A stretch of DNA of 64,000 nt from Sinomicrobium weinanense. GTDB taxonomy: Bacteria > Bacteroidota > Bacteroidia > Flavobacteriales > Flavobacteriaceae. The stretch covers positions 185,109-249,108 of the forward strand of contig NZ_JAHKRR010000005.1 in NCBI RefSeq assembly GCF_018863395.1, given 5' to 3'. The notes under the pieces were generated by a model, which saw nothing but the letters and a program-made list of their open reading frames with translations, searched no databases and had not been told where the DNA came from. The number at the start of each line of letters is the position of its first letter. The first letter of the stretch is position 1. The translations under genes were made by a program, and so were the position numbers. Shown here in pieces: positions 27,099 through 35,096 of this stretch.

Positions 27099-28307
27099 AT
27101 GATGTTATTTCTCTTCGTAGCGACTTCATGTGGCAATAATGCCTCTTCCAAAAATTCCCATAGCCCGGCTGTTTCTCCTTCTGAAATTGCTCCCATAGAA
27201 GTGGGTGCCAACCGCACTGCGGAATATCTCCCGCTTATCAGTGACAAACGCGTGGGCATCGTGGCCAATCCGACCAGCGTGATCTTCAGGGACGGTAAAT
27301 CCCGGGAACATACACATCTTGTAGACAGCCTGGTAAAGCTGGGTGTAAATGTACAAAAGGTATTTGCCCCTGAACACGGTTTCCGGGGTACGGCCGATGC
27401 CGGTGAAAAAGTTAAGGACGGCAAGGACCCGAAGACAGGGCTCCCCGTGATTTCGCTCTACGGAAGCAACCGCAAGCCCGGACCGGAACAACTGGCGGAC
27501 ATCGACGTGGTTGTTTTCGATCTCCAGGATGTCGGTGTGCGCTTTTACACCTATATCTCTACCCTGCATTACGTTATGGAAGCCTGTGCCGAAAACAACA
27601 AGCCACTGATCGTCCTGGACCGTCCCAACCCCAATGGCCATTTCGTGGACGGCCCCATACTGAACCCGAAATACAAGAGTTTTGTAGGCATGCACCCTAT
27701 CCCTGTGGCCCACGGCATGACCATAGGCGAATATGCCCGGATGATCAACGGGGAAAAATGGCTGGCCAGGAGCATGCAGTGCCCATTACAAGTAGTGGCT
27801 TGTGATAACTATACCAAAGACATGCCCTACGACCTCCCCATAAAGCCTTCTCCCAACCTGCCGAACGCACAGGCGGTCAACCTGTATCCCAGCCTCTGTT
27901 TTTTTGAAGGGACCAACGTAAGTGAAGGCCGGGGAACTGAAAAGCAGTTCCAGGTATATGGCTCTCCCGATCTCCCGGAAACAAAATACAGCTACAGCTT
28001 TGTCCCCAAACCCAATTTCGGGGCCAAAAACCCTGAACACAATGGTAAATTGTGTTACGGGGAGGACCTGTCAAAAAACGGAAGGCTGAACCGGATAGAA
28101 TTGAAATGGCTTATACGGGCGTATAACAATACCGCAGGGAAAAGTGCTTTCTTCAATAAATTCTTTGTAAAACTCGCCGGCACGGAAACACTGCAAAAAC
28201 AGATCGAGGACGGAACACCCGAAAAAGACATCCGGAAGAGCTGGGAAAAGGGACTGGAGACATATAGAACGGTGAGGAAAAAGTATCTGCTCTATAAGGA
28301 ATCGTGA
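27099..28307 (+). CDS. namZ: Exo-beta-N-acetylmuramidase NamZ (DUF1343) lipoprotein
   Basis: Starting at ATG 27099 the product is about 402 residues with a short signal and lipobox-like VATSC (Cys11). The main domain has GIVANPTSV, APEHGFRG, VFDLQDVGVRFYTYISTLHY and LDRPNPN, the conserved motifs of DUF1343. A characterised member, NamZ of Bacillus, removes terminal N-acetylmuramic acid from peptidoglycan fragments during cell-wall recycling. The frame is open upstream to 26877, but that part overlaps the divergent permease and contains a repeat-like intergenic sequence, so I prefer the later start. The signal peptide is unusually short, which leaves the start uncertain. Confidence 0.85.
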   Translation: MMLFLFVATSCGNNASSKNSHSPAVSPSEIAPIEVGANRTAEYLPLISDKRVGIVANPTSVIFRDGKSREHTHLVDSLVKLGVNVQKVFAPEHGFRGTADAGEKVKDGKDPKTGLPVISLYGSNRKPGPEQLADIDVVVFDLQDVGVRFYTYISTLHYVMEACAENNKPLIVLDRPNPNGHFVDGPILNPKYKSFVGMHPIPVAHGMTIGEYARMINGEKWLARSMQCPLQVVACDNYTKDMPYDLPIKPSPNLPNAQAVNLYPSLCFFEGTNVSEGRGTEKQFQVYGSPDLPETKYSYSFVPKPNFGAKNPEHNGKLCYGEDLSKNGRLNRIELKWLIRAYNNTAGKSAFFNKFFVKLAGTETLQKQIEDGTPEKDIRKSWEKGLETYRTVRKKYLLYKES

Positions 28308-28353
28308 TGTTCTTGAACGTCCCAAAAGTTTAAAAACAAAACATCATTCCTAA

Positions 28354-28471
28354 CTGTCGCCCTGAGCACAGTCGAAGGATTGTTTCAGAATCCCATCACG
28401 CTGATCGGACAATCGCGTTATGGGACCCTGAAATCGAAGATTCGGCAAAGCCAAACAAGTTCAGGGTGACG
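28354..28471. repeat. Dispersed palindromic repeat, copy A
   Basis: Contains CCCTGAGCACAGTCGAAGG (28360-28378), tgtttcag, an atcccatca-cgctgatcgga segment and ends caagttcagggtgacg. The same ordered blocks occur at 59822-59910. The ends are inverted-repeat related (tcgccctga and tcagggtga), so it can fold into a long hairpin. It lies between convergent namZ and asnB. Confidence 0.75.
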
Positions 28472-28481
28472 AAAAAATATA

Positions 28482-28517
28482 AAACAAAATCGCCCGGAAA
28501 GCTGTTTCTCCCCGGGC
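28482..28517 (-). terminator. Terminator of asnB
   Basis: On the minus strand GCCCGG/CCGGGC (28512-28517 with 28492-28497) forms a GC stem followed by GATTTTGTTTT. Lies 35 nt past the asnB stop. Confidence 0.75.
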
Positions 28518-28551
28518 AATTTCTCATATAATGATTGGTTGCGCTCTGTGT

Positions 28552-30213
28552 TTATACAACAGTTTTGGCCTTTTCCGTGGCAATAGAAGTATCGGCCTTG
28601 ACGTGGGCGGCGTTGGCACGTCCGCTGGGGTCGGTGTTCTCCTGCCATTTGGGAATCCATCTCTTTACCGTTCTGGCAGCACTTTCCTGCGGGAAATGCT
28701 TGTGGAAGATGTCCCTGTAAAAATACGCTTCTTTCGTAGCCGGGGTGTTTACGGGATACTTTTCAGAAGCCCTGGCCATTTCTTCATCGGTCACCTGTGA
28801 GGCACAATGAGCTATCAGCATGTCTATCCAGTTGTAGCCCACCCCATCGGAGAACTGTTCTTTTTGCCTCCACAATACCTCATCCGGCAGGAAAGGGTGT
28901 TCGGGAGTATCAAAAGCCTTTCGCAAGATGTATTTCTCTATGCCGTCATAGGTCTTCGGTTGTTTGTGTTCCGGCTTTATTTCCATCGCAGTTTGCAGGA
29001 AAGCCTTGTCCAGGAAAGGCACCCTGGCTTCCAGCCCGTGGGCCATTGTGCTTTTATCGGCACGGAGGCAGTCGGCTGTTGACAATCGCTGTACCCGGTC
29101 TATGGTCTCTTTCTGAAAATCTTCTGCAGAAGGTGCATTCCTGAAATAAAGGTACCCCCCGAAGATCTCATCGGCCCCTTCACCGCTCAGTACTACTTTT
29201 ACCCCCATATCGGTAATGGCTTTACTCATAAAATACATCGGGGTGGATGCCCTGATAGAGGTTACATCGTAAGTTTCCAGATGCCATACCAGTTTTTCCA
29301 GGACCTTTATCCCTTCTTCTATGGTGAAGTATAGTTCGTGATGTTCTGTCCCCAGGTATTCTGCCACTTTTCGGGCGGCGATAAGATCGGGTGCTTCGGC
29401 ATCCAGTCCTATGGAGAAGGAATGCAGCTTTTGCCCGGTGCCTTCCAGCAACCTGCAGGCAATAGAAGAGGTCAACGAGGAATCGAGCCCCCCGGAAAGC
29501 AATACTCCCAGAGGCACATCACTCATCAATCTTTTTTTTGTAGCTGCAATAAGGCTTTCTCTCAGTTTTGTAAGATCCAGCTCTTCCGTAGCCGTTTCAT
29601 GATCGAACCATTTCGGGGTGAAATAGCGTACAAATCCTGTTTTCGGAGTATAGAAATGCCCCGGAGGAAAGGCCGCAAATTCCACACACTGGTCGGCTAT
29701 GGTCTTCATTTCAGAAGCGAAATACATCCGGCCTTCGGCATCCGTCCCGTAATACAGGGGCTTTACTCCTATCGGGTCTCTTCCGGCGATAAAATCGTCT
29801 CCGTCGATCACTACAAAGGCAAAAACGCCATCCAGTTTATCGCAGAAATCATAACCGAACTCTTCATACAGGTGTACGATCACCTCGGAGTCGGAAGTTG
29901 TCCGGAAGCTGTGCCCTTTCAGGACTGTATCTCTCAGCTCCTTATGGTTATATATCTCGCCGTTGTGCACCATCCAGGCGCTATCGGTCCCCTGAATGGG
30001 CTGTTTCCCGGTATGCAGGTCTATAATGGAGAGCCTTTCATGGCTCAGCAAGTGTCCGTTTTCAGTGAGGTGCAGATCGCTTTCATCCGGCCCGCGATGG
30101 CTCATTCGTTTCGACATTTCCCCGATCAGCGTAGTGTTCAGCGCAGGTTTTCTTTCAATGCTTGCACCTTCCTGAGCATATGCTCCGTTTATCACTGCTA
30201 ATATTCCACACAT
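28552..30213 (-). CDS. asnB: Asparagine synthase B (glutamine-hydrolysing)
   Basis: A 553-residue two-domain enzyme. Cys2 of the MCGI start is the glutaminase nucleophile, with MSHRGPDES, HNGEIYNH and TSDSEV in the class II amidotransferase domain (about 1-200). The synthetase domain has the PPi loop SGGLDSS (about 239-245). It makes asparagine from aspartate, ATP and glutamine in the cytoplasm. Length and motifs match bacterial AsnB. It is monocistronic with its own terminator and a 279-bp AT-rich upstream region shared with the divergent GAF-AraC regulator. Confidence 0.95.
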   Translation of the reverse strand: MCGILAVINGAYAQEGASIERKPALNTTLIGEMSKRMSHRGPDESDLHLTENGHLLSHERLSIIDLHTGKQPIQGTDSAWMVHNGEIYNHKELRDTVLKGHSFRTTSDSEVIVHLYEEFGYDFCDKLDGVFAFVVIDGDDFIAGRDPIGVKPLYYGTDAEGRMYFASEMKTIADQCVEFAAFPPGHFYTPKTGFVRYFTPKWFDHETATEELDLTKLRESLIAATKKRLMSDVPLGVLLSGGLDSSLTSSIACRLLEGTGQKLHSFSIGLDAEAPDLIAARKVAEYLGTEHHELYFTIEEGIKVLEKLVWHLETYDVTSIRASTPMYFMSKAITDMGVKVVLSGEGADEIFGGYLYFRNAPSAEDFQKETIDRVQRLSTADCLRADKSTMAHGLEARVPFLDKAFLQTAMEIKPEHKQPKTYDGIEKYILRKAFDTPEHPFLPDEVLWRQKEQFSDGVGYNWIDMLIAHCASQVTDEEMARASEKYPVNTPATKEAYFYRDIFHKHFPQESAARTVKRWIPKWQENTDPSGRANAAHVKADTSIATEKAKTVV

Positions 30214-30376
30214 AACTCTTGTTGTTTAAGTTTCTAATTACAATGCAAATATTATGTTTAACTTTCAATTATAAAACTAATAAATTAAAAACAGTTTCAT
30301 TAAATAACAAAAATATTATACATTTATATATTTTTGAAACAAAAATATTGAGAAAAGGTTTCTAAATGAATAAATT

Positions 30377-30443
30377 GTAAGGAAGGGCATTCAAAAATGG
30401 GGAAATCTCCCCTTACATCCCTTGTTCCCGGCTGTTATATTTG
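30377..30443 (+). promoter_or_regulatory. Regulator upstream region: hairpin and -7 box (TATATTTG)
   Basis: A -7 box TATATTTG is at 30436-30443, 50 nt before the regulator ATG. Just upstream, gtaagg (30377-30382) pairs with ccttac (30411-30416) around a ggggaaatctcccc palindrome. This hairpin resembles the one in the leader of the second collagen-like gene (33273-33313), and both are followed by a similar cctgttatattt or gctgttatattt context nearby, hinting at shared control. Confidence 0.45.
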
Positions 30444-30492
30444 CCTCTGACTGTTGATTTAAAGAACAGTTCCTTCAAAAATACGTACCTTT

Positions 30493-31455
30493 ATGTTTGT
30501 ATTCACTTCATCGGGGCCGGACATGGAAATCACGGATCATAGGATACTTGGGCTCAACCGGATATTCTCTGAACAGGAATTGCTGGACATCAGCGAGAGC
30601 CGTACGCATATCATCTCCATACTCAGTTATTTTGCCACTTCCCTGTTCGACAAGAACAATGTAGAGGACGTATTATGGGACATTACGGAAAACTGTATCG
30701 GCCGACTGGGGCTGGAAGACTGTGTCATTTACCTGCTCGACAAACGCAAGAGCTTACTGGTACAAAAAGCAGCCTATGGTAATAAAGAGTGTGGCGAAAG
30801 AAAAATACTCAGTCCCATAACCATTCCCCTCGGACAGGGTATCGTGGGCCATGTGGCCGTTACGGGGCAACCGGAGATTGTGGAGGATGTTACGCAGGAC
30901 CGTCGCTATATCCTGGATGATCTGCAACGGAACTCGGAACTTACCGTGCCCATAATGCTGGACGGAAGGGTTATCGGCATCATAGATTCCGAACATTCCG
31001 AAAAAGATTTTTTCACTCCTTATCACCTCTTTCTCTTTGAGCTCATCGCCCAGCTCGCGGTAAAAAAACTGGCCCATATATCGCAGGACAGCCGCGGCAG
31101 CTTTACGAATGATAACGCCTACTACAAACAGCTCTGTGCCCTGCTGGAAAAGGAAAAGATATACCGGGACGAAAACCTGAGCCTCTCTGCTGTTGCAGAA
31201 CAACTGAGCATAAGCGCCAATTACCTTTCCCAGCTCATCAACTCCCTTAGCAACAGTAACTTTCCCGACCTGATAAACCGATATCGCGTTAAAGAGGCCA
31301 TGAAATGGCTTACCCATCCGGATTATAAAAACTATACGGTAGCAGGCATCGGATATGAATCGGGGTTCAATTCTACTTCTGCCTTCTATGCCGCTTTTAA
31401 GAAACATACAGGGATCACCCCCACAGAATACCGGAATACCGGGAATGTATCCTGA
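30493..31455 (+). CDS. GAF-domain AraC-type transcriptional regulator
   Basis: A 320-residue protein. A GAF domain (about 45-190) includes LYDKRKSL-type strands, IPLGQGIVGHVAVTGQPEIVEDV and PIMLDGRVIGIIDSEH. A C-terminal AraC DNA-binding domain (about 225-316) has two helix-turn-helix units: LSLSAVAEQLSISANYLSQLIN and VAGIGYESGFNSTSAFYAAFKKHTGITPTEYR. GAF domains bind small ligands or sense redox state, and AraC proteins usually bind promoter dyads. The start could be ATG 30523 (MEITDH). It is the first gene before the run of collagen-like lipoproteins, and its stop codon overlaps the first copy of their conserved leader, which suggests it controls them. That link is inference. Confidence 0.88.
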   Translation: MFVFTSSGPDMEITDHRILGLNRIFSEQELLDISESRTHIISILSYFATSLFDKNNVEDVLWDITENCIGRLGLEDCVIYLLDKRKSLLVQKAAYGNKECGERKILSPITIPLGQGIVGHVAVTGQPEIVEDVTQDRRYILDDLQRNSELTVPIMLDGRVIGIIDSEHSEKDFFTPYHLFLFELIAQLAVKKLAHISQDSRGSFTNDNAYYKQLCALLEKEKIYRDENLSLSAVAEQLSISANYLSQLINSLSNSNFPDLINRYRVKEAMKWLTHPDYKNYTVAGIGYESGFNSTSAFYAAFKKHTGITPTEYRNTGNVS

Positions 31456-31457
31456 TC

Positions 31458-31483
31458 TTTTGACTTTCAAATATCCCGGACAC
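31458..31483 (+). promoter_or_regulatory. Leader motif copy 1: dyad TTTGA-CTT-TCAAA plus CCCGGACA
   Basis: TTTGACTTTCAAATA is followed by the block TCCCGGACACC, starting right after the regulator stop. Same order as four other copies. Just downstream, CCCGGA/TCCGGG (31475-31494) and GACACC/GGTGTC (31479-31498) are mutually exclusive hairpins followed by a T-rich stretch, which could terminate the regulator transcript or attenuate. Confidence 0.65.
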
Positions 31484-31523
31484 CTGTTTCCGGGTGTCTT
31501 TCTTCCTTTGTTATAGCGTTTAA

Positions 31524-31585
31524 GGTCCCGGAAAAGGGAAAACCATCAAGGCACAATTATGGGCTTCCCTTTTCTTTCCGGTGCC
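31524..31585 (+). other. Leader hairpin, copy 1
   Basis: CCGGAAAAGGGAA (31528-31540) pairs with TTCCCTTTTCTTTCCGG (31565-31581), with GG/CC closing pairs outside. Equivalent hairpins with different arm sequences precede the other four collagen-like genes. Confidence 0.6.
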
Positions 31586-31756
31586 AACATCATTATTCAA
31601 CATGTTCCCGAAACACAAGAGGCTCTTTAAAACGACTTATTATGAAATGCCCATAAGCAAAACCTTCATACCAACCAACATGATTACTTTGGGCATTACA
31701 TCTGACCATTAAAATTTATGGTGAGCTTGTAGAACTAACAAATAAAAAATAAACAG

Positions 31757-32293
31757 ATGGAAACGAAAATTTTTTATGGCATACTGTTGTTATTCAGCAT
31801 ATGCCTGGTAGCATGTGAAGGTGAAGATGGCCCTCCAGGCGAGCAGGGACCCCAAGGTGAACAAGGCCTGCAAGGTGAACAGGGAGAACAAGGCGAGCCC
31901 GGCACGGCCAATATCATGTATTCTGACTGGATTCCCATAGACTGGAATGTTTTGGACGGAAATGCGGTGAAAAGAATGGATATCGATATTCCACAAATCA
32001 CAGAAGGGTTTTTAGACGAAGGAGGAATTGTCCTCTTTTTCGTAAGGCAAACCGATGTAGTTTACAGTGTTCCCATGTCCAGGAACAATTATACGTTGTA
32101 TTTCCTGGTTTCGGGAATAGGCCATGAGTTAAGGTTTCTCGCCAGCAGAATTGAAGGCCTCAGCGGTAATATAAACGTTTCCTGGATACAGGAAGTGCGT
32201 TACGTTTTGATCCCCGACGGAATACCCCTGCAGGGCCAGTCAGACCTGAATAATTACGAAACGATCAAAAGCTACTTTCAAATAACGGACTAA
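31757..32293 (+). CDS. Collagen-like surface lipoprotein 1
   Basis: A 178-residue lipoprotein. The signal peptide ends in lipobox LVAC (Cys20), followed by EGEDG and eight Gly-X-Y triplets rich in GEQ, GPQ and GEP (about 25-48). The rest (about 50-178) is a beta-rich domain of no recognised family, ending [13 protein letters not shown], which matches the C-terminal D/N-Y-x-x-V/I-x-x-x-Y/F motif of four paralogs. Acidic residues right after the Cys fit the Bacteroidota surface-export signal. Gly-X-Y tracts can trimerise as a collagen helix, so a short outer-surface stalk is plausible. A lipocalin-like lipoprotein follows 11 nt later in the same operon. Confidence 0.85.
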   Translation: METKIFYGILLLFSICLVACEGEDGPPGEQGPQGEQGLQGEQGEQGEPGTANIMYSDWIPIDWNVLDGNAVKRMDIDIPQITEGFLDEGGIVLFFVRQTDVVYSVPMSRNNYTLYFLVSGIGHELRFLASRIEGLSGNINVSWIQEVRYVLIPDGIPLQGQSDLNNYETIKSYFQITD

Positions 32294-32304
32294 AAACAGC
32301 AATC

Positions 32305-32733
32305 ATGAAAGCTCCTAAACCCATCATCTTTCTTTTGACCTTCGCACTGTTGCTTTCCTGTGGCAGTGACAACGGTCCGGAAAAAGCCATGCCTGCTTCC
32401 GAAGAACTGATCGTAGGACACTGGACTTTAAATGAATACATAGACAACGGAACTCCGAAACCGCTTACCGATTGCAATAAAAAGTCCTTTTTTGAATTTA
32501 AAGCAGATGGCAGCATTCATGCCATATTCTATGAGGGCTCCCCCTGTACGTTCGACTCAGAATCGACAGGTGAATACAGTTTGCCAGACGACACTACGCT
32601 TTTTGTAACCTCGGGAGGAAATTCGGCAAACCACACCATTGTTTCCCTGACCGAAACAGACTTAAAATTACTGTATAGTTCCGGGGTGCAGTTAAACTTT
32701 TTAAGGGAACCTGCCGGAAATCCGGTCAATTAG
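32305..32733 (+). CDS. Lipocalin-like lipoprotein
   Basis: A 142-residue lipoprotein with lipobox LLSC (Cys19). The mature part fits the lipocalin-like family of Bacteroidota: VGHWTLNEYIDNG, then CNKKSFFEFKADGSI with a later CTFDSESTGEYSLPDDTTLFV, and two Cys about 35 residues apart that may form a disulfide. It is probably a small beta-barrel anchored in the outer membrane; no ligand is known. It starts 11 nt after collagen-like gene 1 and is the only partner gene in a clear operon with one of the five. Confidence 0.75.
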   Translation: MKAPKPIIFLLTFALLLSCGSDNGPEKAMPASEELIVGHWTLNEYIDNGTPKPLTDCNKKSFFEFKADGSIHAIFYEGSPCTFDSESTGEYSLPDDTTLFVTSGGNSANHTIVSLTETDLKLLYSSGVQLNFLREPAGNPVN

Positions 32734-33194
32734 GCATACCCCCCCTTCGCCCGATAGGGAACAGGCAGTATCAGGGCATAATCCATTTGTTTCTTTTCCG
32801 GTTTAGAACAAACCCGTATGGCTTAGGTATCCTGTCTTAGTAGCTATGTTGCGACATGTTTCCGGAATCGCCACCCTACCATACGGGTAAAAAATACCAC
32901 TGCATCACCTATTCTTCTCTGAAAAAATGGAAAAGGAGGAAACAAAAAAGCTCCCCCTCTTCCTACTGCCCCAAATTCAACAGCTCCAGGTCACTGTCCA
33001 AAATTACCCTGCCTATATCACGTTGGCACCGTGCAAAACCCGAAAGGATCGTTTTACATCTTGAGAGCTTTTATTAAGTTATACCCGAAAGCATGCTAAA
33101 AGTCCCAATCTTTTTTACATTTTTTTGATATTGAAATTCACTTTCCAAGGGCCAAAAAATACCTCGGCATCCTTCAAAGGCAAACATCTCCTGG
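32734..33194. other. Intergenic region with a 10-bp inverted repeat
   Basis: No supported gene. acccgtatgg (32812-32821) and ccatacgggt (32879-32888) are perfect complements around a 57-nt loop and are followed by TAAAAAA, so a terminator for the lipocalin operon is possible. The rest is C/T-rich on the plus strand and shows no open frame with family features. Confidence 0.45.
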
Positions 33195-33224
33195 TTTTTG
33201 ACTTTCAGCAATACAGGACATCCG
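33195..33224 (+). promoter_or_regulatory. Leader motif copy 2
   Basis: TTTTTGACTTTCAGCAATA followed by CAGGACATCCG. The right half of the dyad has one change (TCAG for TCAA); the CAGGACATCC block is conserved. It lies 199 nt before the ATG of collagen-like gene 2. Confidence 0.6.
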
Positions 33225-33272
33225 TCCTCTTCCTGTTATATTTCTATGCCGCCAGATATAATACACCCAAAA

Positions 33273-33313
33273 AAGGGGATATTTCCCCCGACATAACAGG
33301 GAAATACCCCCTT
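33273..33313 (+). other. Leader hairpin, copy 2
   Basis: AAGGGGATATTTCCC (33273-33287) and GGGAAATACCCCCTT (33299-33313) pair at 14 of 15 positions around an 11-nt loop. The arm sequence differs from copies 1, 3 and 4 but occupies the same place. Confidence 0.65.
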
Positions 33314-33393
33314 ACTGCGGAGGCTACGAACAAATACATTTGCGACCATTATTAACCATATCCCGGTTTAGCCGGGACATTAAAACAACTATT

Positions 33394-33942
33394 ATGACGA
33401 CCAAACTTTTTTATTGTATGTTATTATTATTCGGAATGAGCTTTCTGGCCTGCGACGACGGTGAAGACGGGCTTCCGGGAGAACAAGGGCCCCAAGGTGA
33501 ACAGGGCCCTCAGGGAGAACAAGGGCCTCAGGGGCCCCAGGGCATTGAAGGTAATGCCAATGTAACCAAGTATATTTTCGGAGAACACGATTTTTCATTA
33601 AGTTCCAATGTTAGCCTGGACGTTCCGGGTGTTACCGAAGACGAGATCAAAGAGAGTTCATGGCATGTATATATGGTACGGCCCGGAGGAAATGTATACC
33701 CTGTACCCGGATGGGCGGTAGACGGAAAAACGGAATACCGGGTCTATATGCTTCATGTACCGGCAAACAATGGTTCGGCACGTATTGTGGTCAACATAAA
33801 AAATGGCACCGGAGAGATCTATTCCGAAATTATTGTTATCCGGGTGCTTTCCAGTAATACGGAAGACCTGAGCAGTAAAGGGATGCTACCTGATATTGAC
33901 TTCAGGGATTATGAAGCCGTAAAAGCCCATTACGGCCTCTAA
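33394..33942 (+). CDS. Collagen-like surface lipoprotein 2
   Basis: From ATG 33394 (an upstream ATG at 33340 would put 18 unrelated residues before the signal) the protein has 182 residues: lipobox FLAC (Cys20), DDGEDG, then about nine Gly-X-Y triplets (GEQ, GPQ) ending GIEGNANVT. The globular part has PGVTEDEIKESSW, VYPVPGW and ends [16 protein letters not shown]. It is closest to copy 4, sharing the linker and much of the C-terminal domain. CDDGED after the lipobox fits a surface-exposure signal. Function unknown. Confidence 0.85.
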   Translation: MTTKLFYCMLLLFGMSFLACDDGEDGLPGEQGPQGEQGPQGEQGPQGPQGIEGNANVTKYIFGEHDFSLSSNVSLDVPGVTEDEIKESSWHVYMVRPGGNVYPVPGWAVDGKTEYRVYMLHVPANNGSARIVVNIKNGTGEIYSEIIVIRVLSSNTEDLSSKGMLPDIDFRDYEAVKAHYGL

Positions 33943-33991
33943 AAGGTGAGGGCTGGATACCGTGCGAAACGAACTGAGCATTGACCACAAC

Positions 33992-34112
33992 CTCAAAATA
34001 AGGCAGATCACCGGATCCAAAAAACCGGTGGGTAATTCATCATTATGGCATTTCCCGGATATGGGACGGGATTGAAGTAAATCCGAATATTATCCGAAAT
34101 CCCGGAAACACC
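33992..34112 (+). repeat. 3' element R1 (121 bp)
   Basis: Starts ctcaaaataaggcagatca and ends cccggaaacacc. It aligns without gaps with 34959-35079; I count 12 differences in 121 positions, about 90% identity. It follows collagen-like gene 2. A more divergent relative follows copy 4. Confidence 0.8.
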
Positions 34113-34170
34113 CGTAAAAAGAAAAACCGTAAGATCAAAAGCGCAATACTGTTTTATATGCCTGTCCCCG

Positions 34171-34200
34171 GCGCCCGTCTATTGTGACGGGCGCTTTTGG
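34171..34200 (+). terminator. Terminator after collagen-like gene 2 unit
   Basis: gcgcccgtc (34171-34179), loop tattgt, gacgggcgc (34186-34194), then TTTTGGTTT. A 9-bp GC-rich stem. Confidence 0.8.
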
Positions 34201-34222
34201 TTTACGGCAAAATCTATCCTGA

Positions 34223-34253
34223 TTTTTTGACTTTCAAAGATCCCGGACATCCG
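34223..34253 (+). promoter_or_regulatory. Leader motif copy 3
   Basis: TTTGA-CTT-TCAAA is a perfect 5-3-5 dyad, followed by GATCCCGGACATCCG. TCCCG/CGGGA (34241-34263) can pair and is followed by CCTTTTTTCC, resembling a terminator or attenuator. It is preceded by tatcctgat, as in copies 1 and 4. Confidence 0.65.
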
Positions 34254-34290
34254 TTTTTCGGGACCTTTTTTCCTTTACTACACCATTTAA

Positions 34291-34353
34291 GGTCCCGGAA
34301 AGGGGAAAACCTCCAAAGCATAACCGTAATTCATCCTCTTTCTTTCCGGTGCC
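34291..34353 (+). other. Leader hairpin, copy 3
   Basis: ggtcccggaaaggggaaaacc (34291-34311) faces cctctttctttccggtgcc (34335-34353). The GG...CCGGAAAG / CTTTCCGG...CC pairing is the same as in copy 1. Confidence 0.55.
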
Positions 34354-34407
34354 AAAGCAATAATTAACCATGCGCCCTACAACAGAGACAAGCTAAAAAC
34401 TACAATT

Positions 34408-34944
34408 ATGAAAACGAGATTTTTTTATGGCATACTTCTGTTATTTAGTATGTGCCTTATAGCATGTGAAGGTGAAGAGGGGCCTCCCGGAGAGCAGGGA
34501 CTACAAGGTGAACAGGGCCCTAAAGGAGATCAAGGTGATCCCGGTAATGCCAATGTAAAAGTCTATACCAAGGATATTGCAGGGCTTACCTGGACAGAAG
34601 TGGCCGCTCACCTGCAACTGCAGATCGATGCCCCTCAGGTGCTTACCGCCGAAGTGGTAGATAACTATGTGATACTCGTTTATGTACGGTCAACCGACTA
34701 CAGCAGTTGGGCCTTGCTTCCTTATTATACCGAGCGTAACATACGGGTACAGGCTAACATACAAATAGGAAAACTCACCTTAAAACGCGATCAGGATGGT
34801 AACCCTTACACTCAGTCTAATTTTTCAAAGGTTCGCCTGGTACTTATTGAAAATACCGAAAATGATATTATCAGTCAAATGCCGGAGAACGTAGATCTGA
34901 AAAATTACAGCGAAGTAAAACGACATTATCAACTATTAGATTAA
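34408..34944 (+). CDS. Collagen-like surface lipoprotein 3
   Basis: A 178-residue lipoprotein: lipobox LIAC (Cys20), EGEEG, seven or eight Gly-X-Y triplets (GPP, GEQ, GLQ, GPK, GDQ, GDP) ending GNANV, then a beta-rich domain with LQLQIDAPQVLTAEVVDNYVILVYVR and the C-terminal motif LKNYSEVKRHYQLLD. Its tract is the only one with Lys and Asp in several triplets, which in collagens favours inter-chain salt bridges. Followed by 3' element R2. Confidence 0.85.
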   Translation: MKTRFFYGILLLFSMCLIACEGEEGPPGEQGLQGEQGPKGDQGDPGNANVKVYTKDIAGLTWTEVAAHLQLQIDAPQVLTAEVVDNYVILVYVRSTDYSSWALLPYYTERNIRVQANIQIGKLTLKRDQDGNPYTQSNFSKVRLVLIENTENDIISQMPENVDLKNYSEVKRHYQLLD

Positions 34945-34958
34945 TTCATTATTAAAAT

Positions 34959-35079
34959 CTCAAAGCAAGGCAGATCACCGGATCTTAAAAACCGGCAGAT
35001 AATTTATCATTATGACATTTCCCGGATATGGAACGGAATTGAAGTAAATCCAAATATTATCCGAAATCCCGGAAACACC
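34959..35079 (+). repeat. 3' element R2 (121 bp)
   Basis: Gap-free copy of R1 (33992-34112), about 90% identical, placed after collagen-like gene 3 and ending 17 nt before the protease start codon. Shows that duplication involved non-coding 3' DNA as well as the gene. Confidence 0.8.
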
Positions 35080-35096
35080 ACCAAAACCATGAAGCC

